64,000 bases of DNA from Photobacterium arenosum (GTDB taxonomy: Bacteria > Pseudomonadota > Gammaproteobacteria > Enterobacterales > Vibrionaceae). The position numbers and the translations under genes are program-made. The stretch covers positions 62,001 through 126,000 of the forward strand of contig NZ_JACYTP010000012.1 in assembly GCF_014841115.1 (NCBI RefSeq), read 5' to 3'. Of this stretch, positions 1 through 10,154 are shown piece after piece (the stretch's first letter is position 1; every line of letters starts with the position of its first letter). The notes below the pieces were generated by a model. That model saw nothing but the letters and a program-made list of their open reading frames with translations. It did no database searches and was not told the DNA's origin.

Positions 1-1590
1 AGTGCCCGCGATTTAATGAATCAATTTCTTGGCGATAACTATGTTGTTGCTCTGAACCTGGCACCTTCTACTCCTGCCTGGCTGGAAAGCCTGGGCGCCA
101 CCCCAATGAAACTCGGCCTGGACCTGCGCGGCGGTGTGCACTTTCTGATGGAAGTGGATATGGATGCTGCGATGGATAAACTGCTGGGCCAGCAAGAAGA
201 TACTTTCCGTACTGAGCTGCGTGAAGCCCGTATCCGTTACCGTGCGATTTCAGTGAAAGGCGACGGGGTGGAAATCCGGCTTCGTAACGACGAGCAAGTA
301 CAAGAAGCCAAGCGTACACTGTCGGCTTCGCACCCGGACATGCTGTTCGTTGAAGGCAGTGGTTTTGCACTCACCGCCAGCTTCACTGAAGCGCGGATGC
401 AGGAAATTCGGAACTATGCCGTTGCTCAGAATATTACTATTCTGCGTAACCGGGTTAACGAACTGGGTGTAGCAGAGCCACTGGTTCAGCGTCAGGGCGC
501 TAACCGCATTGTTGTGGAACTGCCGGGCGTACAGGATACGGCACGTGCCAAAGAAATTCTGGGTGCAACCGCAACCCTGGAATTCCGTGAAGTGGACACC
601 AATGTGGATCTGGCTGCCGCCGCTGCAGGACGTGTACCACCGGGCAGCGAGGTGAAAACCTCCCGTGACGGTAATCCTGTGGTGCTGAAAAAGCGGGTGA
701 TCCTCGAAGGTTCACACATTACCGATTCCACATCCAGCAATGACGAGTATGGTCGCCCGCAGGTGAACATCAAGCTGGACAGTGAAGGCGGCAATAAAAT
801 GACAGCTTTCTCCCGTAATAACGTGGGTAAGCTGATGGCAACGCTGTTCATTGAATATAAAGACAGCGGCAAGCGTTCCCCGGCTGGCAAAGTGATTCTG
901 GAAAAACACGAAGAAGTGATTAACCAGGCAACTATTCAGACCGCGCTGGGACGTGATTTCCGTATTACCGGGATTGACAGCCAGGCTGAAGCGCACAATT
1001 TGGCACTGCTGTTGCGTGCTGGTGCACTGATCGCGCCAATTTCAATTGTGGAAGAGCGCACTATCGGTCCTTCTATGGGTCAGCAGAACATCGACATGGG
1101 GATCCAGGCCTGTATCTGGGGTATGGTCGCCGTGATGTTGTTCACTTTGCTGTACTACCGCAAGTTCGGTCTGATTGCCAACCTGGCCCTGACGATGAAC
1201 CTGGTATTGATCATTGGTGTGATGTCCATGATTCCGGGCGCCACTATGACCTTGCCGGGTATTGCCGGTATTGTACTGACAGTAGGTATGGCGGTGGATG
1301 CCAACGTGCTGATCTTCGAGCGGATTCGTGAAGAGCTGCGTGATGGTCGCAGCCCGCAGCAGGCGATTCAGCAAGGTTACGCCAATGCTTTCAGCACTAT
1401 CGCTGATGCCAACATCACCACGCTGATCACCGCTATTATTTTGTTTGCGGTAGGTACGGGGGCGATTAAAGGCTTCGCGGTGACGCTGTCTATCGGTATT
1501 CTGACTTCTATGTTTACGGCTATCGTGGGCACCCGTATGTTGGTGAACCTGCTGTATGGCGGTAAGCGCATCGATAAACTGTCGATCTAA
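1..1590 (+). CDS. secD: Protein translocase subunit SecD (5' end outside window)
   Basis: Inner-membrane component of the SecDF complex, which uses the proton gradient to help pull preproteins through SecYEG into the periplasm. The reading frame is open from base 1, so the gene is cut at the window edge; by comparison with E. coli SecD (615 residues) roughly the first 90 residues, including TM1, are missing. The visible part starts in the first periplasmic region ([20 protein letters not shown] motif), continues through the P1 domain ([38 protein letters not shown]) and ends with the five C-terminal membrane segments carrying the RND-type motif [13 protein letters not shown]. It is followed 12 bases later by secF. 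An ATG at base 16 is internal, not the true start. Confidence 0.97.
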   Translation, partial: SARDLMNQFLGDNYVVALNLAPSTPAWLESLGATPMKLGLDLRGGVHFLMEVDMDAAMDKLLGQQEDTFRTELREARIRYRAISVKGDGVEIRLRNDEQVQEAKRTLSASHPDMLFVEGSGFALTASFTEARMQEIRNYAVAQNITILRNRVNELGVAEPLVQRQGANRIVVELPGVQDTARAKEILGATATLEFREVDTNVDLAAAAAGRVPPGSEVKTSRDGNPVVLKKRVILEGSHITDSTSSNDEYGRPQVNIKLDSEGGNKMTAFSRNNVGKLMATLFIEYKDSGKRSPAGKVILEKHEEVINQATIQTALGRDFRITGIDSQAEAHNLALLLRAGALIAPISIVEERTIGPSMGQQNIDMGIQACIWGMVAVMLFTLLYYRKFGLIANLALTMNLVLIIGVMSMIPGATMTLPGIAGIVLTVGMAVDANVLIFERIREELRDGRSPQQAIQQGYANAFSTIADANITTLITAIILFAVGTGAIKGFAVTLSIGILTSMFTAIVGTRMLVNLLYGGKRIDKLSI

Positions 1591-1602
1591 GGAGACGCTG
1601 AC

Positions 1603-2550
1603 ATGTTTCAATTAATGAAAGCGGATAAAGTGATCGACTTTATGCGTTGGTCGAAGCTGGCCTTTGTTTTGTCTGCAGTGATGATCATTGCTTCCATTTC
1701 TATTGTTGTCACTAAAGGCATGAACTGGGGGCTGGATTTCACAGGCGGTACCCTGATTGAAGTGGGTTTTGAACAGCCTGCGGATTTGGGCCAGATTCGT
1801 GATTCACTCGAAGCGTCCGGCTTTGGCGATGCTATTGTTCAGAATTTCGGAACGGCCCGTGATGTCATGGTGCGTCTCCAGCCGCGTGAAGGCGTGGCAG
1901 GTGAAACTCTGGGCAATCAAATCCTGGATGCACTCCGTGAAGGCACGCACCAGAGTGTCGAAATGCGCCGGATTGAGTTTGTCGGCCCGAACGTCGGTGA
2001 TGAGCTGGCGGAAGCGGGCGGTTTGGCTATTCTGGTCTCATTGATCTGTATTCTGCTGTATGTATCCATGCGTTTTGAGTGGCGTCTGGCCGCCGGTGCT
2101 GTGCTGTCGCTGACTCACGATGTCATCATTACTATTGGTATTTTTTCACTGCTGCAAATTGAGGTCGACCTGACGATTGTCGCCGCGCTGCTGACGGTTG
2201 TCGGTTATTCACTCAATGACACCATAGTGGTGTTTGACCGTATCCGTGAGAATTTCCGCAAGATGCGTAAAGGTGGCCCGGCAGAGGTGATGAATAACTC
2301 TGTTACTCAAACCCTGAGCCGTACCCTGATCACTTCAGGGACCACCTTGTTCGTGGTGATCGCCCTGTTTATGAAAGGTGGCACTATGATCCACGGGTTT
2401 GCCACAGCACTGCTGATCGGTATTACCGTCGGTACCTATTCTTCTATCTATGTCGCTTCGGCACTGGCGCTGAAACTGGGTATTACCCGTGAGCACCTGA
2501 TGCCGCCAAAAGTGGAAAAAGAAGGCGAAGAATTCGACGCCATGCCGTAA
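1603..2550 (+). CDS. secF: Protein translocase subunit SecF
   Basis: Partner of SecD in the proton-driven SecDF secretion motor of the inner membrane. 315 residues, close to the E. coli length (323). The N-terminal TM1 (about residues 18-37) is followed by the periplasmic motif NWGLDFTGGTLIEVGF, and the C-terminal half holds five TM segments with the RND motif SLNDTIVVFDRIREN. The ATG is placed by a clear AAGGAG ribosome site eight bases upstream. It is co-transcribed with secD and ends at a strong bidirectional terminator facing suhB. Confidence 0.98.
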   Translation: MFQLMKADKVIDFMRWSKLAFVLSAVMIIASISIVVTKGMNWGLDFTGGTLIEVGFEQPADLGQIRDSLEASGFGDAIVQNFGTARDVMVRLQPREGVAGETLGNQILDALREGTHQSVEMRRIEFVGPNVGDELAEAGGLAILVSLICILLYVSMRFEWRLAAGAVLSLTHDVIITIGIFSLLQIEVDLTIVAALLTVVGYSLNDTIVVFDRIRENFRKMRKGGPAEVMNNSVTQTLSRTLITSGTTLFVVIALFMKGGTMIHGFATALLIGITVGTYSSIYVASALALKLGITREHLMPPKVEKEGEEFDAMP

Positions 2551-2600
2551 TGGCGATTGGGGCAGGTTAAATTCTGCCCTTAAACGTTGGCGAAGACGTA

Positions 2601-2635
2601 AAAAAGCCCCGGCAATCTGATTGCCGGGGCTTTTT
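2601..2635. terminator. Bidirectional terminator between secF and suhB
   Basis: A 15-bp perfect stem (AAAAAGCCCCGGCAA and its complement) with a 5-base loop and a T-run on either strand. It serves secF on the plus strand and suhB on the minus strand. A second perfect 11-bp inverted repeat (CTGAAAACCAC, 2645-2655 with 2666-2676) lies between it and the suhB stop and may fold at the suhB 3' end. Confidence 0.9.
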
Positions 2636-2683
2636 GTATGGCTGCTGAAAACCACCGTACAGACAGTGGTTTTCAGTGCAGTA

Positions 2684-3484
2684 TTATTTTTTCAGTGCTT
2701 CGCTACCGTGTTCACGGATTTTCGCCAGCATAGGCTTCACGACGCGCACATTCCCGGCAACTATGTTGCCAGAGGTCAGGTAATTGGTGTTACCGGTGAA
2801 GTCGGTACAGATGGCGCCAGCTTCACGGGCAATCAGCTCACCGGCGGCCATTTCCCAAGGCTTCTGACTCAGCTTGAACACACCGTCTACACGGCCGGCG
2901 GCCAGATAGCACAGATCCAAAGCGGTACAACCGGACAAACGCATGTCATCACATTCAACAAACATCGCCTGCTGAATTTTGGCGTAGCTTTCAGAGTGTT
3001 GTTTGGCAGTGAAAGGCAGGCTGCTTGCCAGAACCGTACCGGCCAGATTACGTGGCTGAGAGGCACGGATACGCTGGCTGTTCAGCTGTGCGCCAGAACC
3101 GCGGGTTGCGGTGAACAGTTCGTTACGGGCAGGATCGTAAACAGCGGCGACTTCAGTACGGCCGCGCATACGCAGGGCAACAGAAATTGCATAATGCGGG
3201 ATACCGCGCGCGAAGTTATTGGTGCCATCCACTGGGTCGATGATCCATTGGCATTCTTTGTCGCGGCCTTCTTTGGTGCCGGACTCTGCACCGACGATGC
3301 AGTGATCAGGATAAGACTTCAGAATAGTATCGATGATGATAGCTTCTGCTTCGTGATCGATATTGGTGACAACGTCGTTGCCTTTTTTACTTACTTCAAT
3401 GCCTTGCGGTTTTTCTAAAGACTTAGCGACATGGTCACCGGCTTTACGGACAGCACGGATCGCGATATTTAGCATCGGATGCAT
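2684..3484 (-). CDS. suhB: Inositol-1-monophosphatase family protein SuhB
   Basis: Member of the Mg2+-dependent inositol monophosphatase family. E. coli SuhB is also a NusG/NusB-associated factor of the rRNA antitermination complex, a role independent of phosphatase activity. 266 residues against 267 in E. coli. The metal motifs are visible at E67 (GAESG) and D83/D86 (WIIDPVDGTNNF), but the usual C-terminal WDxAAG motif reads WEMAAG: the Asp corresponding to D212 of E. coli SuhB is Glu (codon GAA, position 211). The first Glu of the EES motif is Ala, and one residue is deleted in the KGSNDFVTNVD region. It is convergent with secF and divergent from trmJ. RNA-polymerase function seems more secure than catalysis. 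Confidence 0.95.
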   Translation of the reverse strand: MHPMLNIAIRAVRKAGDHVAKSLEKPQGIEVSKKGNDVVTNIDHEAEAIIIDTILKSYPDHCIVGAESGTKEGRDKECQWIIDPVDGTNNFARGIPHYAISVALRMRGRTEVAAVYDPARNELFTATRGSGAQLNSQRIRASQPRNLAGTVLASSLPFTAKQHSESYAKIQQAMFVECDDMRLSGCTALDLCYLAAGRVDGVFKLSQKPWEMAAGELIAREAGAICTDFTGNTNYLTSGNIVAGNVRVVKPMLAKIREHGSEALKK

Positions 3485-3684
3485 AGGATCTTCCCAACGG
3501 ATGTTAAAGAACTAAAAAGCGGCGGCGAGTATATCAGAGCCTGAGTAAAAAGGAAGTGGTGATTTTTTATCCAGCATAAGGACGGAATTAACTGCCAGGC
3601 TTCGCTTACAATGTTTTCCCCACTTTACAGAAGGCTGTGCTAAAATCCCCCGGTTTTGGAATCAGAGTTGGAAAACAGGCCGTC

Positions 3685-4419
3685 ATGTTAGATCAAATCC
3701 GCGTGGTGCTGGTGGGCACATCACATTCAGGCAACATAGGCTCAGCGGCACGAGCGATGAAAGTGATGGGGTTGAGCCAGCTTGTTCTGGTCGAGCCCGC
3801 TTGTGAAATTGATGGCCAGGCTATCGCGCTGGCTGCCGGCGCGGCAGATATTGTCGAAAATGCCCGTATTGTTAACAGCCTGGATGAAGCCATTGCCGAT
3901 TGCGGCCTGGTGATCGGTTCAAGCGCCCGTTCCCGCAGTCTGGAATGGCCGCAACTCAATCCCCGAGAATGTGGCATTAAAGCCATTCAGGAAGCGCCGG
4001 CTCACCCGGTTGCCTTGCTGTTTGGTCGTGAACGTACTGGTTTGACCAACGAAGAGCTGCAAAAGTGCCACTGCCACGTGTATATTCCCGCTAACCCGGA
4101 ATACAGTTCGCTGAATCTGGCGATGGCTGTGCAGACGATCAGTTATGAAGTGCGCATGGCCTGTCTGGATAAGGAATCCCAAGCGTTTCCTGCCGATGAC
4201 AGTTTGCCTGAATACCCGCGCACCATGGAACTGGAAAAGTTCTTTGACCATTTGTACGACGTCATGGAGCAGACACAGTTCATCAGCAGCCGTTCCGGCA
4301 TGGTGATGGCAAAATTACGGCGCCTGTTTGTGCGCGCCAGACCCGAAGAGCAGGAGCTGAATATCCTGCGCGGTGTGCTGTCATCGGTACAAAAATCCCT
4401 CGCCGGACAGAAAAAGTAG
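3685..4419 (+). CDS. trmJ: tRNA (cytidine/uridine-2'-O-)-methyltransferase TrmJ
   Basis: SPOUT-class methyltransferase that 2'-O-methylates position 32 of tRNAs with SAM. 244 residues from the ATG at 3685. The start follows E. coli TrmJ (MLQNIRIVLVETSH), which aligns with [17 protein letters not shown]; an ATG 48 bases upstream adds residues with no counterpart. The knotted SAM-binding region is clear: [13 protein letters not shown] and [17 protein letters not shown]. Catalytic Arg is in NIGSAARAM. The gene stands alone upstream of iscR, the same order as in E. coli and Vibrio. Confidence 0.96.
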   Translation: MLDQIRVVLVGTSHSGNIGSAARAMKVMGLSQLVLVEPACEIDGQAIALAAGAADIVENARIVNSLDEAIADCGLVIGSSARSRSLEWPQLNPRECGIKAIQEAPAHPVALLFGRERTGLTNEELQKCHCHVYIPANPEYSSLNLAMAVQTISYEVRMACLDKESQAFPADDSLPEYPRTMELEKFFDHLYDVMEQTQFISSRSGMVMAKLRRLFVRARPEEQELNILRGVLSSVQKSLAGQKK

Positions 4420-4437
4420 TTGTTTAATGTACAGATA

Positions 4438-4495
4438 ATGCCTGACTAAATTAGTCGGGTATATACTTGACCATTTTAGTCGGGTATGCGACACT
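4438..4495 (+). promoter_or_regulatory. iscR promoter with two abutting type 1 IscR operators
   Basis: Two 25-bp sites lie end to end at 4438-4462 and 4463-4487. Each matches the type 1 IscR consensus (ATASYYGACT, four A/T-rich bases, YAGTCRRSTAT) with one mismatch: the first ends GTCGGGTAT after CTGACTAAATTA, the second after TTGACCATTTTA. The second holds the probable -35 box TTGACC (4467-4472); 17 bases on, GACACT (4490-4495) is the likely -10. This layout means [2Fe-2S]-IscR represses its own operon, as in E. coli. Confidence 0.9.
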
Positions 4496-4528
4496 GCTGC
4501 CATAGATTCGAGTAGGTAGCGGTGTGTT

Positions 4529-5035
4529 ATGAGATTGACATCAAAAGGACGGTATGCAGTCACGGCCATGTTGGACGTTGCGCTGCATTCTCAGGAAGGT
4601 CCAGTACCTCTGGCTGATATTTCAGAGCGTCAGGGGATTTCACTGTCTTATTTGGAGCAATTGTTTGCTCGCTTGCGTAAAGCCGGCCTGGTGGCCAGCG
4701 TGCGTGGTCCGGGCGGTGGTTACCGACTGGGCGAAGAGGCGCATCAAATTGCTGTTGGCACTGTAATTGCGGCCGTCGACGAATCAGTTGATGCCATGAA
4801 GTGCCACGGTAAAGGGGATTGTCAGGGTGGTGTACGCTGTCTGACTCATACCCTGTGGCATGACCTCAGCGCGCGCATCAGTGACTTTCTGAACAATATT
4901 ACGCTCGGTGAACTGATGCAGGACAACGACGTACTGACGGTGTCAGACCGCCAGGATCAGCGCCTTCAGAAGTCGTCTTTTGGACATAAGAATACACACG
5001 ACAGCGCCACTATAGGTGTCGATGTTCGCTCCTAG
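4529..5035 (+). CDS. iscR: Fe-S cluster assembly transcription regulator IscR
   Basis: Rrf2-family winged-helix regulator that binds a [2Fe-2S] cluster and represses the isc operon when the cluster is present. 168 residues (162 in E. coli). The N-terminal helix-turn-helix starts [16 protein letters not shown]; the wing carries [10 protein letters not shown]. The cluster ligands C92, C98, C104 and H107 are all present ([16 protein letters not shown]). It is the first gene of the isc operon, and its own binding sites are 42 bases upstream. The poorly conserved last 25 residues are slightly longer than in E. coli. Confidence 0.98.
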   Translation: MRLTSKGRYAVTAMLDVALHSQEGPVPLADISERQGISLSYLEQLFARLRKAGLVASVRGPGGGYRLGEEAHQIAVGTVIAAVDESVDAMKCHGKGDCQGGVRCLTHTLWHDLSARISDFLNNITLGELMQDNDVLTVSDRQDQRLQKSSFGHKNTHDSATIGVDVRS

Positions 5036-5066
5036 CGCCCAGCGGCCCGTGTTTTTGGAGATGAAG

Positions 5067-6281
5067 ATGAAATTGCCAATATACTTAGATTATTCCGCTA
5101 CTTGCCCTGTAGACCCACGCGTTGCCGAGAAAATGGTGCAATGCATGACAATGGACGGTAACTTCGGTAACCCGGCTTCCCGTTCCCACCGTTTTGGCTG
5201 GCAGGCTGAAGAAGCGGTTGATAATGCCCGTGAGCAAGTGGCAGACCTGCTGAATGCGGACCCACGTGAGATCGTGTTCACCTCAGGTGCAACAGAATCT
5301 GATAACTTGGCGATCAAAGGTATTGCGCACTTCTACGGCAAAAAAGGTAAGCACATCATTACCTGCAAAACAGAACATAAAGCGGTTCTGGATCCTTGCC
5401 GTCAGCTGGAGCGTGAAGGTTACGAGGTGACTTACCTGGAGCCTGAGTCAAACGGTCTGATCGATTTGGCTAAGCTGAGTGACGCCATCCGCGAAGACAC
5501 CATTCTTGTTTCCATTATGCATGTGAACAACGAAATCGGTGTGATTCAGGACATTACCGCGATTGGTGAAATCTGCCGCGAACGTGGCGTGTTTTTCCAT
5601 GTTGATGCCGCTCAGTCTGCTGGTAAGTTGCCGATTGATGTACAGGAAATGAAAGTTGATCTGATTTCCCTGTCTGCGCACAAAGTTTACGGTCCTAAAG
5701 GTATCGGTGCACTGTATGTGCGTCGTAAACCACGTATTCGCCTGGAAGCACAAATGCACGGTGGCGGTCATGAGCGTGGTATGCGTTCCGGCACCCTGGC
5801 TACCCATCAAATCGTTGGTATGGGCGAAGCCTTCCGTATCGCGAAAGAAGATATGGACCTGGACCGTCAGCATGCTCTGGCTCTGCGTAACCGCTTGCTG
5901 GACGGCGTAAAAGACATTGAAGCGATGACAATCAACGGTGATCTAGAGCAGCGTGTTCCTAACAATCTGAACATCAGCTTTGCGTTTGTTGAAGGTGAGT
6001 CACTGCTGATGGCGCTGAAAGATCTGGCGGTCTCGTCCGGTTCTGCCTGTACATCAGCCAGTTTGGAGCCTTCGTACGTATTGCGTGCTTTGGGCCTGAA
6101 TGATGAATTGGCTCACAGTTCAATTCGCTTCTCTTTTGGTCGATTCACGACAGAAGAAGAAGTAGACTACGCAATTTCGCAGATCCGTACCGCAGTAGAT
6201 AAACTGCGTGAGATGTCACCGCTTTGGGATATGTACAAAGAGGGAATCGACCTGAACACAGTTGAGTGGGCACACCACTAA
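5067..6281 (+). CDS. iscS: Cysteine desulfurase IscS
   Basis: PLP enzyme that takes sulfur from L-cysteine and passes it as persulfide to IscU, and to thiamine, molybdopterin and tRNA thiolation partners. 404 residues, identical in length to E. coli IscS. The PLP lysine is in [12 protein letters not shown] (K206) and the mobile catalytic Cys is in [14 protein letters not shown] (C328). Two in-frame ATGs lie at 5061 and 5067; GGAG ends at 5060, so only the second has proper spacing and it matches [12 protein letters not shown]. Second gene of the operon. Confidence 0.98.
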   Translation: MKLPIYLDYSATCPVDPRVAEKMVQCMTMDGNFGNPASRSHRFGWQAEEAVDNAREQVADLLNADPREIVFTSGATESDNLAIKGIAHFYGKKGKHIITCKTEHKAVLDPCRQLEREGYEVTYLEPESNGLIDLAKLSDAIREDTILVSIMHVNNEIGVIQDITAIGEICRERGVFFHVDAAQSAGKLPIDVQEMKVDLISLSAHKVYGPKGIGALYVRRKPRIRLEAQMHGGGHERGMRSGTLATHQIVGMGEAFRIAKEDMDLDRQHALALRNRLLDGVKDIEAMTINGDLEQRVPNNLNISFAFVEGESLLMALKDLAVSSGSACTSASLEPSYVLRALGLNDELAHSSIRFSFGRFTTEEEVDYAISQIRTAVDKLREMSPLWDMYKEGIDLNTVEWAHH

Positions 6282-6313
6282 GTTGCGGTCTTCACGAATT
6301 CGAGGAAATTACC

Positions 6314-6700
6314 ATGGCCTATAGTGACAAAGTAATTGATCATTACGAGAACCCGCGGAACGTGGGCTCATTTGATAAAGATGATAAAAATATCGGTAGC
6401 GGTATGGTTGGCGCGCCAGCATGTGGCGACGTCATGAAACTGCAAATCAAAGTGTCTGATGAAGGCATTATTGAAGATGCACGTTTTAAAACCTACGGCT
6501 GCGGTTCTGCTATCGCATCCAGCTCACTTATCACTGAGTGGGTGAAAGGCAAGACCTTAGACGAAGCCGCATCGATCAAAAACTCAGCGATTGCTGAAGA
6601 ACTTGAGCTGCCGCCAGTGAAGGTTCACTGCTCAATTCTGGCTGAAGACGCCATTAAAGCCGCTGTTAGCGATTACAAAAAGAAACATCAAAGTAATTAA
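6314..6700 (+). CDS. iscU: Fe-S cluster scaffold protein IscU
   Basis: Scaffold on which [2Fe-2S] clusters are built from IscS sulfur, then released to acceptors by HscA/HscB. 128 residues, the usual length. Ligands C37 (with D39), C63 and C106 are in GAPACGDVMK, YGCGSAIASS and KVHCSILAEDA; the HscA-binding LPPVK motif is present just before the last. Start fixed by GAGGAAAT upstream and by MAYSDKVIDHYENPRN. Confidence 0.98.
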   Translation: MAYSDKVIDHYENPRNVGSFDKDDKNIGSGMVGAPACGDVMKLQIKVSDEGIIEDARFKTYGCGSAIASSSLITEWVKGKTLDEAASIKNSAIAEELELPPVKVHCSILAEDAIKAAVSDYKKKHQSN

Positions 6701-6720
6701 TGAAATAAGGGTTGTTGTTC

Positions 6721-7044
6721 ATGGCCATTACCATCACTGAAACTGCAGCGAGCCGTGTTGCGGCTTTCCTGGAAAATCGGGGCAAAGGTTTAGGCCTGCG
6801 CTTGGGTGTCCGAACATCAGGATGCTCTGGTATGGCCTATGTCCTTGAGTTCGTTGATGATATCGACGAGGGCGATGAGGTCTTTGAGCAATTCGGCGTC
6901 AAAGTGATCGTCGATGCCAAGAGCCTGGTTTACCTGGAAGGGACAGAGCTGGATTTCGTCAAAGAAGGACTGAATGAAGGTTTCCAATTTAACAACCCTA
7001 ACGTGTCTAGCGAATGTGGTTGTGGTGAAAGCTTCAACGTTTAA
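6721..7044 (+). CDS. iscA: Iron-sulfur cluster assembly protein IscA
   Basis: A-type carrier that delivers iron or [4Fe-4S] clusters during assembly. 107 residues, as in E. coli. The three conserved cysteines C35 (TSGCSGMAY), C99 and C101 (ECGCGESF) are all present. An in-frame ATG three codons earlier exists, but the second ATG aligns with family starts and follows AAGG at a suitable distance. Confidence 0.97.
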   Translation: MAITITETAASRVAAFLENRGKGLGLRLGVRTSGCSGMAYVLEFVDDIDEGDEVFEQFGVKVIVDAKSLVYLEGTELDFVKEGLNEGFQFNNPNVSSECGCGESFNV

Positions 7045-7125
7045 TACTCGCTGACGGCGAGACATTGCCTGGGCGCGAGCATTCTGTTTCGCGCCTCTTG
7101 CTTGTAAACCGATATCAGACGCCAT

Positions 7126-7641
7126 ATGAATCATTTCGAACTATTTGGCCTGCCTTTCCAGTTTGAACTGGACGGTAGCCTTCTTGCCACACGTTTCCGT
7201 GACCTGCAGCGACGTTTTCATCCGGATAACTTTGCTACAGCTTCTGAGCGCGATCGACTGATGGCCGTTCAAAAAGCTGCTCACATCAATGACGCATTCC
7301 AGACCCTGAAAAACCCGGTGACTCGTGCTGAGTATATGCTGGCGGAAAACGGCGTTGATATTCGCGCCGAACAGCAGACCTTGCAGGATCCTGAATTTCT
7401 GATGCAGCAAATGGAACTGCGTGAGGCCTTGGAAGAGATCCCTTCCGCTGAGGATCCTGAGTCCGCTCTGTTTGATTTTGAACAGCAGGCAGTCAGTTTG
7501 CAGAAAGCCCAACTCAGTGAGTTGAAACAATTGCTGGAAGCTAGCGAGTGGGAACCAGCAGCAGACGCAGTACGTAAACTCAAATTCATCGAAAAGCTGC
7601 GAGTCGAGGTCGAACGTCTGGAAGAGACGCTGTTCGACTGA
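7126..7641 (+). CDS. hscB: Co-chaperone HscB (J-domain protein)
   Basis: J-domain co-chaperone that brings IscU to HscA and stimulates its ATPase. 171 residues, the E. coli length. The N-terminal J domain carries the HPD motif in RRFHPDNFAT; the C-terminal three-helix part (from about residue 80) is the IscU-binding region. Upstream ribosome site is weak (CAGACGCC), consistent with moderate translation. Confidence 0.97.
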   Translation: MNHFELFGLPFQFELDGSLLATRFRDLQRRFHPDNFATASERDRLMAVQKAAHINDAFQTLKNPVTRAEYMLAENGVDIRAEQQTLQDPEFLMQQMELREALEEIPSAEDPESALFDFEQQAVSLQKAQLSELKQLLEASEWEPAADAVRKLKFIEKLRVEVERLEETLFD

Positions 7642-7680
7642 TTTTATTTACTTATCAGCTTAAAGCCCACAGGAAGGACA

Positions 7681-9534
7681 ATGGCACTGTTACAGATTGC
7701 TGAACCTGGTCAAAGCGCTGCACCGCACGAACATAAACTGGCGGTAGGTATTGACTTGGGAACGACCAACTCTCTCGTTGCTGCTGTGCGTAGTGGCGTG
7801 GCCGAGACCCTGCCCGACGAGAAAGGCAAGTCAATTCTACCTTCTGTTGTTCATTATAATGAGCAAAGCATTCTCGTTGGCGACGAAGCCAGAAAACTGG
7901 CCCAGCAGGATCCTGCGAATACCATTATTTCCGTTAAACGCATGATGGGACGCTCGCTGACCGATATTCAGCAACGTTACCCTAATTTGCCTTATCAGTT
8001 TGAGGCATCAGAGTCAGGTTTACCGCAATTGCTGACTCGCCGCGGTAAGGTCAATCCAGTTCAGGTCTCTGCGGATATTCTGAAAACCCTGACTGAGCGT
8101 GCGAAGGCGACCTTGGGCGGTGAGCTGGAAGGTGTCGTGATTACGGTTCCTGCCTACTTTGACGATGCTCAGCGTGCAGGTACCAAAGATGCGGCGTCAT
8201 TGGCCAACCTCAAAGTATTACGTTTGCTGAACGAACCCACCGCCGCAGCCATTGCCTACGGTCTGGATTCTGGTCAGGAAGGTGTGATTGCCGTTTATGA
8301 CCTTGGTGGCGGTACCTTTGATATCTCGATTTTACGTTTGTCTAAAGGCGTATTTGAAGTTCTGGCAACCGGTGGTGATACAGCACTGGGTGGTGATGAT
8401 TTCGATCATCTGCTGGCGGAGTGGATTCTGGCACAAAGTGGTCACAGTGACGTCCTGACAGCGTCCGAGCGCCGTGCACTGCAGGATGTGGCCACAGACG
8501 CCAAAGTGGCTCTGACCGACAGCGACAGTGCTGAGATTGACGTGCTGGGCTGGCAGGGGCAGATTACCCGAGCTCAGTTTGAAACCCTGATTCAGCCGCT
8601 GGTGAAAAAGACGCTGATGTCTTGCCGCCGGGCGGTGAAAGATGCGGGTATCGAACTTGATGAAGTGATTGAAACCGTGATGGTCGGCGGCTCAACACGC
8701 GTGCCACTGGTGCGTGAGATGGTGGGCGGATTCTTTGGCAAAACACCGCTGACATCGATTGACCCAGATAAAGTGGTCGCTATCGGTGCGGCAATTCAGG
8801 CCGATATTCTGGCCGGCAACAAACCCGATTCTGAGATGTTGCTGCTGGATGTGATTCCCTTGTCACTGGGTATTGAAACCATGGGCGGCATGATCGAAAA
8901 GATCATTCCCCGTAACACTACTATCCCGGTTGCCCGCGCGCAGGAATTCACCACCTTCAAAGACGGCCAGACGGCGATGTCTGTACATGTGGTACAAGGT
9001 GAGCGTGAAATGGTCGCAGACTGTCGTTCACTGGCCCGCTTTACCCTGCGTGGTATCCCTGCGATGGCCGCGGGCGCGGCACATGTGCGCGTCACCTACC
9101 AGGTAGATGCGGATGGGTTGCTGTCGGTCACCGCGATGGAAAAAAGCTCTGGTGTACAATCGTCCATTCAGGTCAAACCGTCTTACGGTTTGACGGATGA
9201 CGAGATTGCCAACATGATTCGCGATTCGATGACACATGCTCGTGAAGATAAAGATGCCCGTGCACTGGCTGAGCAGCGCGTAGAGGCGGATCGGGTACTG
9301 GAAGGGCTGATTGCTGCCTTGGCTGCCGATGGCGAGACTCTGCTGTCGAAACAAGAGCGTGAAGCACTGGAAACCGCCATGATGGAGCTGGTTCAATTGC
9401 GTCAGGGTGAAGACCCGCGTGCGATTGAAGCCGGTATTAAGAAAACTGATAAAGCAAGCCAGGAATTTGCCGCACGCCGTATGGATAAATCCATTCGGGA
9501 GGCACTGGCCGGTCAATCGATTGATGAGGTTTAG
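7681..9534 (+). CDS. hscA: Fe-S assembly chaperone HscA (Hsp70 family)
   Basis: Specialised Hsp70 that binds the LPPVK motif of IscU and drives cluster transfer by ATP hydrolysis. 617 residues (E. coli 616). The nucleotide-binding domain shows [36 protein letters not shown] and [14 protein letters not shown]; the substrate-binding domain starts near residue 390. AGGAAGG lies just upstream of the ATG. The stop is followed two bases later by fdx, so the two are probably translationally coupled. Confidence 0.98.
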   Translation: MALLQIAEPGQSAAPHEHKLAVGIDLGTTNSLVAAVRSGVAETLPDEKGKSILPSVVHYNEQSILVGDEARKLAQQDPANTIISVKRMMGRSLTDIQQRYPNLPYQFEASESGLPQLLTRRGKVNPVQVSADILKTLTERAKATLGGELEGVVITVPAYFDDAQRAGTKDAASLANLKVLRLLNEPTAAAIAYGLDSGQEGVIAVYDLGGGTFDISILRLSKGVFEVLATGGDTALGGDDFDHLLAEWILAQSGHSDVLTASERRALQDVATDAKVALTDSDSAEIDVLGWQGQITRAQFETLIQPLVKKTLMSCRRAVKDAGIELDEVIETVMVGGSTRVPLVREMVGGFFGKTPLTSIDPDKVVAIGAAIQADILAGNKPDSEMLLLDVIPLSLGIETMGGMIEKIIPRNTTIPVARAQEFTTFKDGQTAMSVHVVQGEREMVADCRSLARFTLRGIPAMAAGAAHVRVTYQVDADGLLSVTAMEKSSGVQSSIQVKPSYGLTDDEIANMIRDSMTHAREDKDARALAEQRVEADRVLEGLIAALAADGETLLSKQEREALETAMMELVQLRQGEDPRAIEAGIKKTDKASQEFAARRMDKSIREALAGQSIDEV

Positions 9535-9536
9535 GC

Positions 9537-9875
9537 ATGCCTAAAATTGTTGTACTACCCCATGAAGAACTTTGCCCAGAAGGCGCTGTGCTGGATGCAT
9601 CTAGTGGCGAAACTGTGCTGGATGTGGCACTGCGAAACGGCATTGGTATTGAGCATGCCTGTGAAAAGTCCTGTGCTTGCACAACCTGTCACGTCATTAT
9701 CCGTGAAGGGTTTGATTCACTGAACGAAAGTGAAGAACTGGAAGATGACATGCTGGATAAGGCATGGGGCCTGGAACCTGAGTCTCGTCTGGGCTGTCAG
9801 GCCCGAGTGTCTGATGAAGATCTGGTGGTTGAAATTCCTCGCTACACCATCAATCTGGCCAGCGAAAACCATTAA
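9537..9875 (+). CDS. fdx: Isc-type [2Fe-2S] ferredoxin
   Basis: Electron donor for Fe-S assembly, reducing sulfur or coupling clusters on IscU. 112 residues (E. coli 111). Cluster ligands C42, C48, C51 (HACEKSCACTTC) and C87 (LGCQAR) match the adrenodoxin-like class; C46 is the extra non-ligand Cys typical of Isc ferredoxins. It follows hscA by two bases. Confidence 0.97.
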   Translation: MPKIVVLPHEELCPEGAVLDASSGETVLDVALRNGIGIEHACEKSCACTTCHVIIREGFDSLNESEELEDDMLDKAWGLEPESRLGCQARVSDEDLVVEIPRYTINLASENH

Positions 9876-9877
9876 TC

Positions 9878-9911
9878 AGCAAGCCCGTCCCCCTTTGGTG
9901 ACGGGCTTGCT
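9878..9911 (+). other. Stable hairpin between fdx and iscX
   Basis: A perfect 12-bp inverted repeat, AGCAAGCCCGTC with its complement, and a 10-base loop, beginning three bases after the fdx stop. There is no proper T-run (ACACTTTTA follows), so it is more likely a partial terminator or an mRNA-processing or stabilising structure than a full terminator. Confidence 0.7.
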
Positions 9912-9953
9912 ACACTTTTAATACTTTCTGTTTGCAACGGGGGCAGGTGAATC

Positions 9954-10154
9954 ATGGGACTGAAGTGGATTGATTCCAGAGACATTGCCATTGCCTTGCT
10001 GGAAGAGCATCCGGACGTTGACCCGCAAAGCATTCATTTTGTCGAGTTACGGGATTGGATTCTGGCGCTGGACGAGTTTGATGATGACCCAAACCACTGC
10101 GGGGAAAAAGTATTGGAAGCGGTGCAATTGTGCTGGATGGAAGAAAAGGACTGA
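9954..10154 (+). CDS. iscX: Fe-S assembly protein IscX
   Basis: Small acidic protein that binds IscS and iron and tunes the cysteine desulfurase. 66 residues, exactly the E. coli length, with the family motif LKWIDSRDIAIALLEEHPDVDP near the start and an acidic DEFDDDP patch. It ends the isc operon. The preceding hairpin may lower its expression relative to upstream genes. Confidence 0.96.
   Translation: MGLKWIDSRDIAIALLEEHPDVDPQSIHFVELRDWILALDEFDDDPNHCGEKVLEAVQLCWMEEKD

Noticed and set aside
2621..3418. 265-codon plus-strand frame opposite suhB
   Set aside because: Antisense shadow of suhB; starts inside the secF terminator and the translation has no family character.
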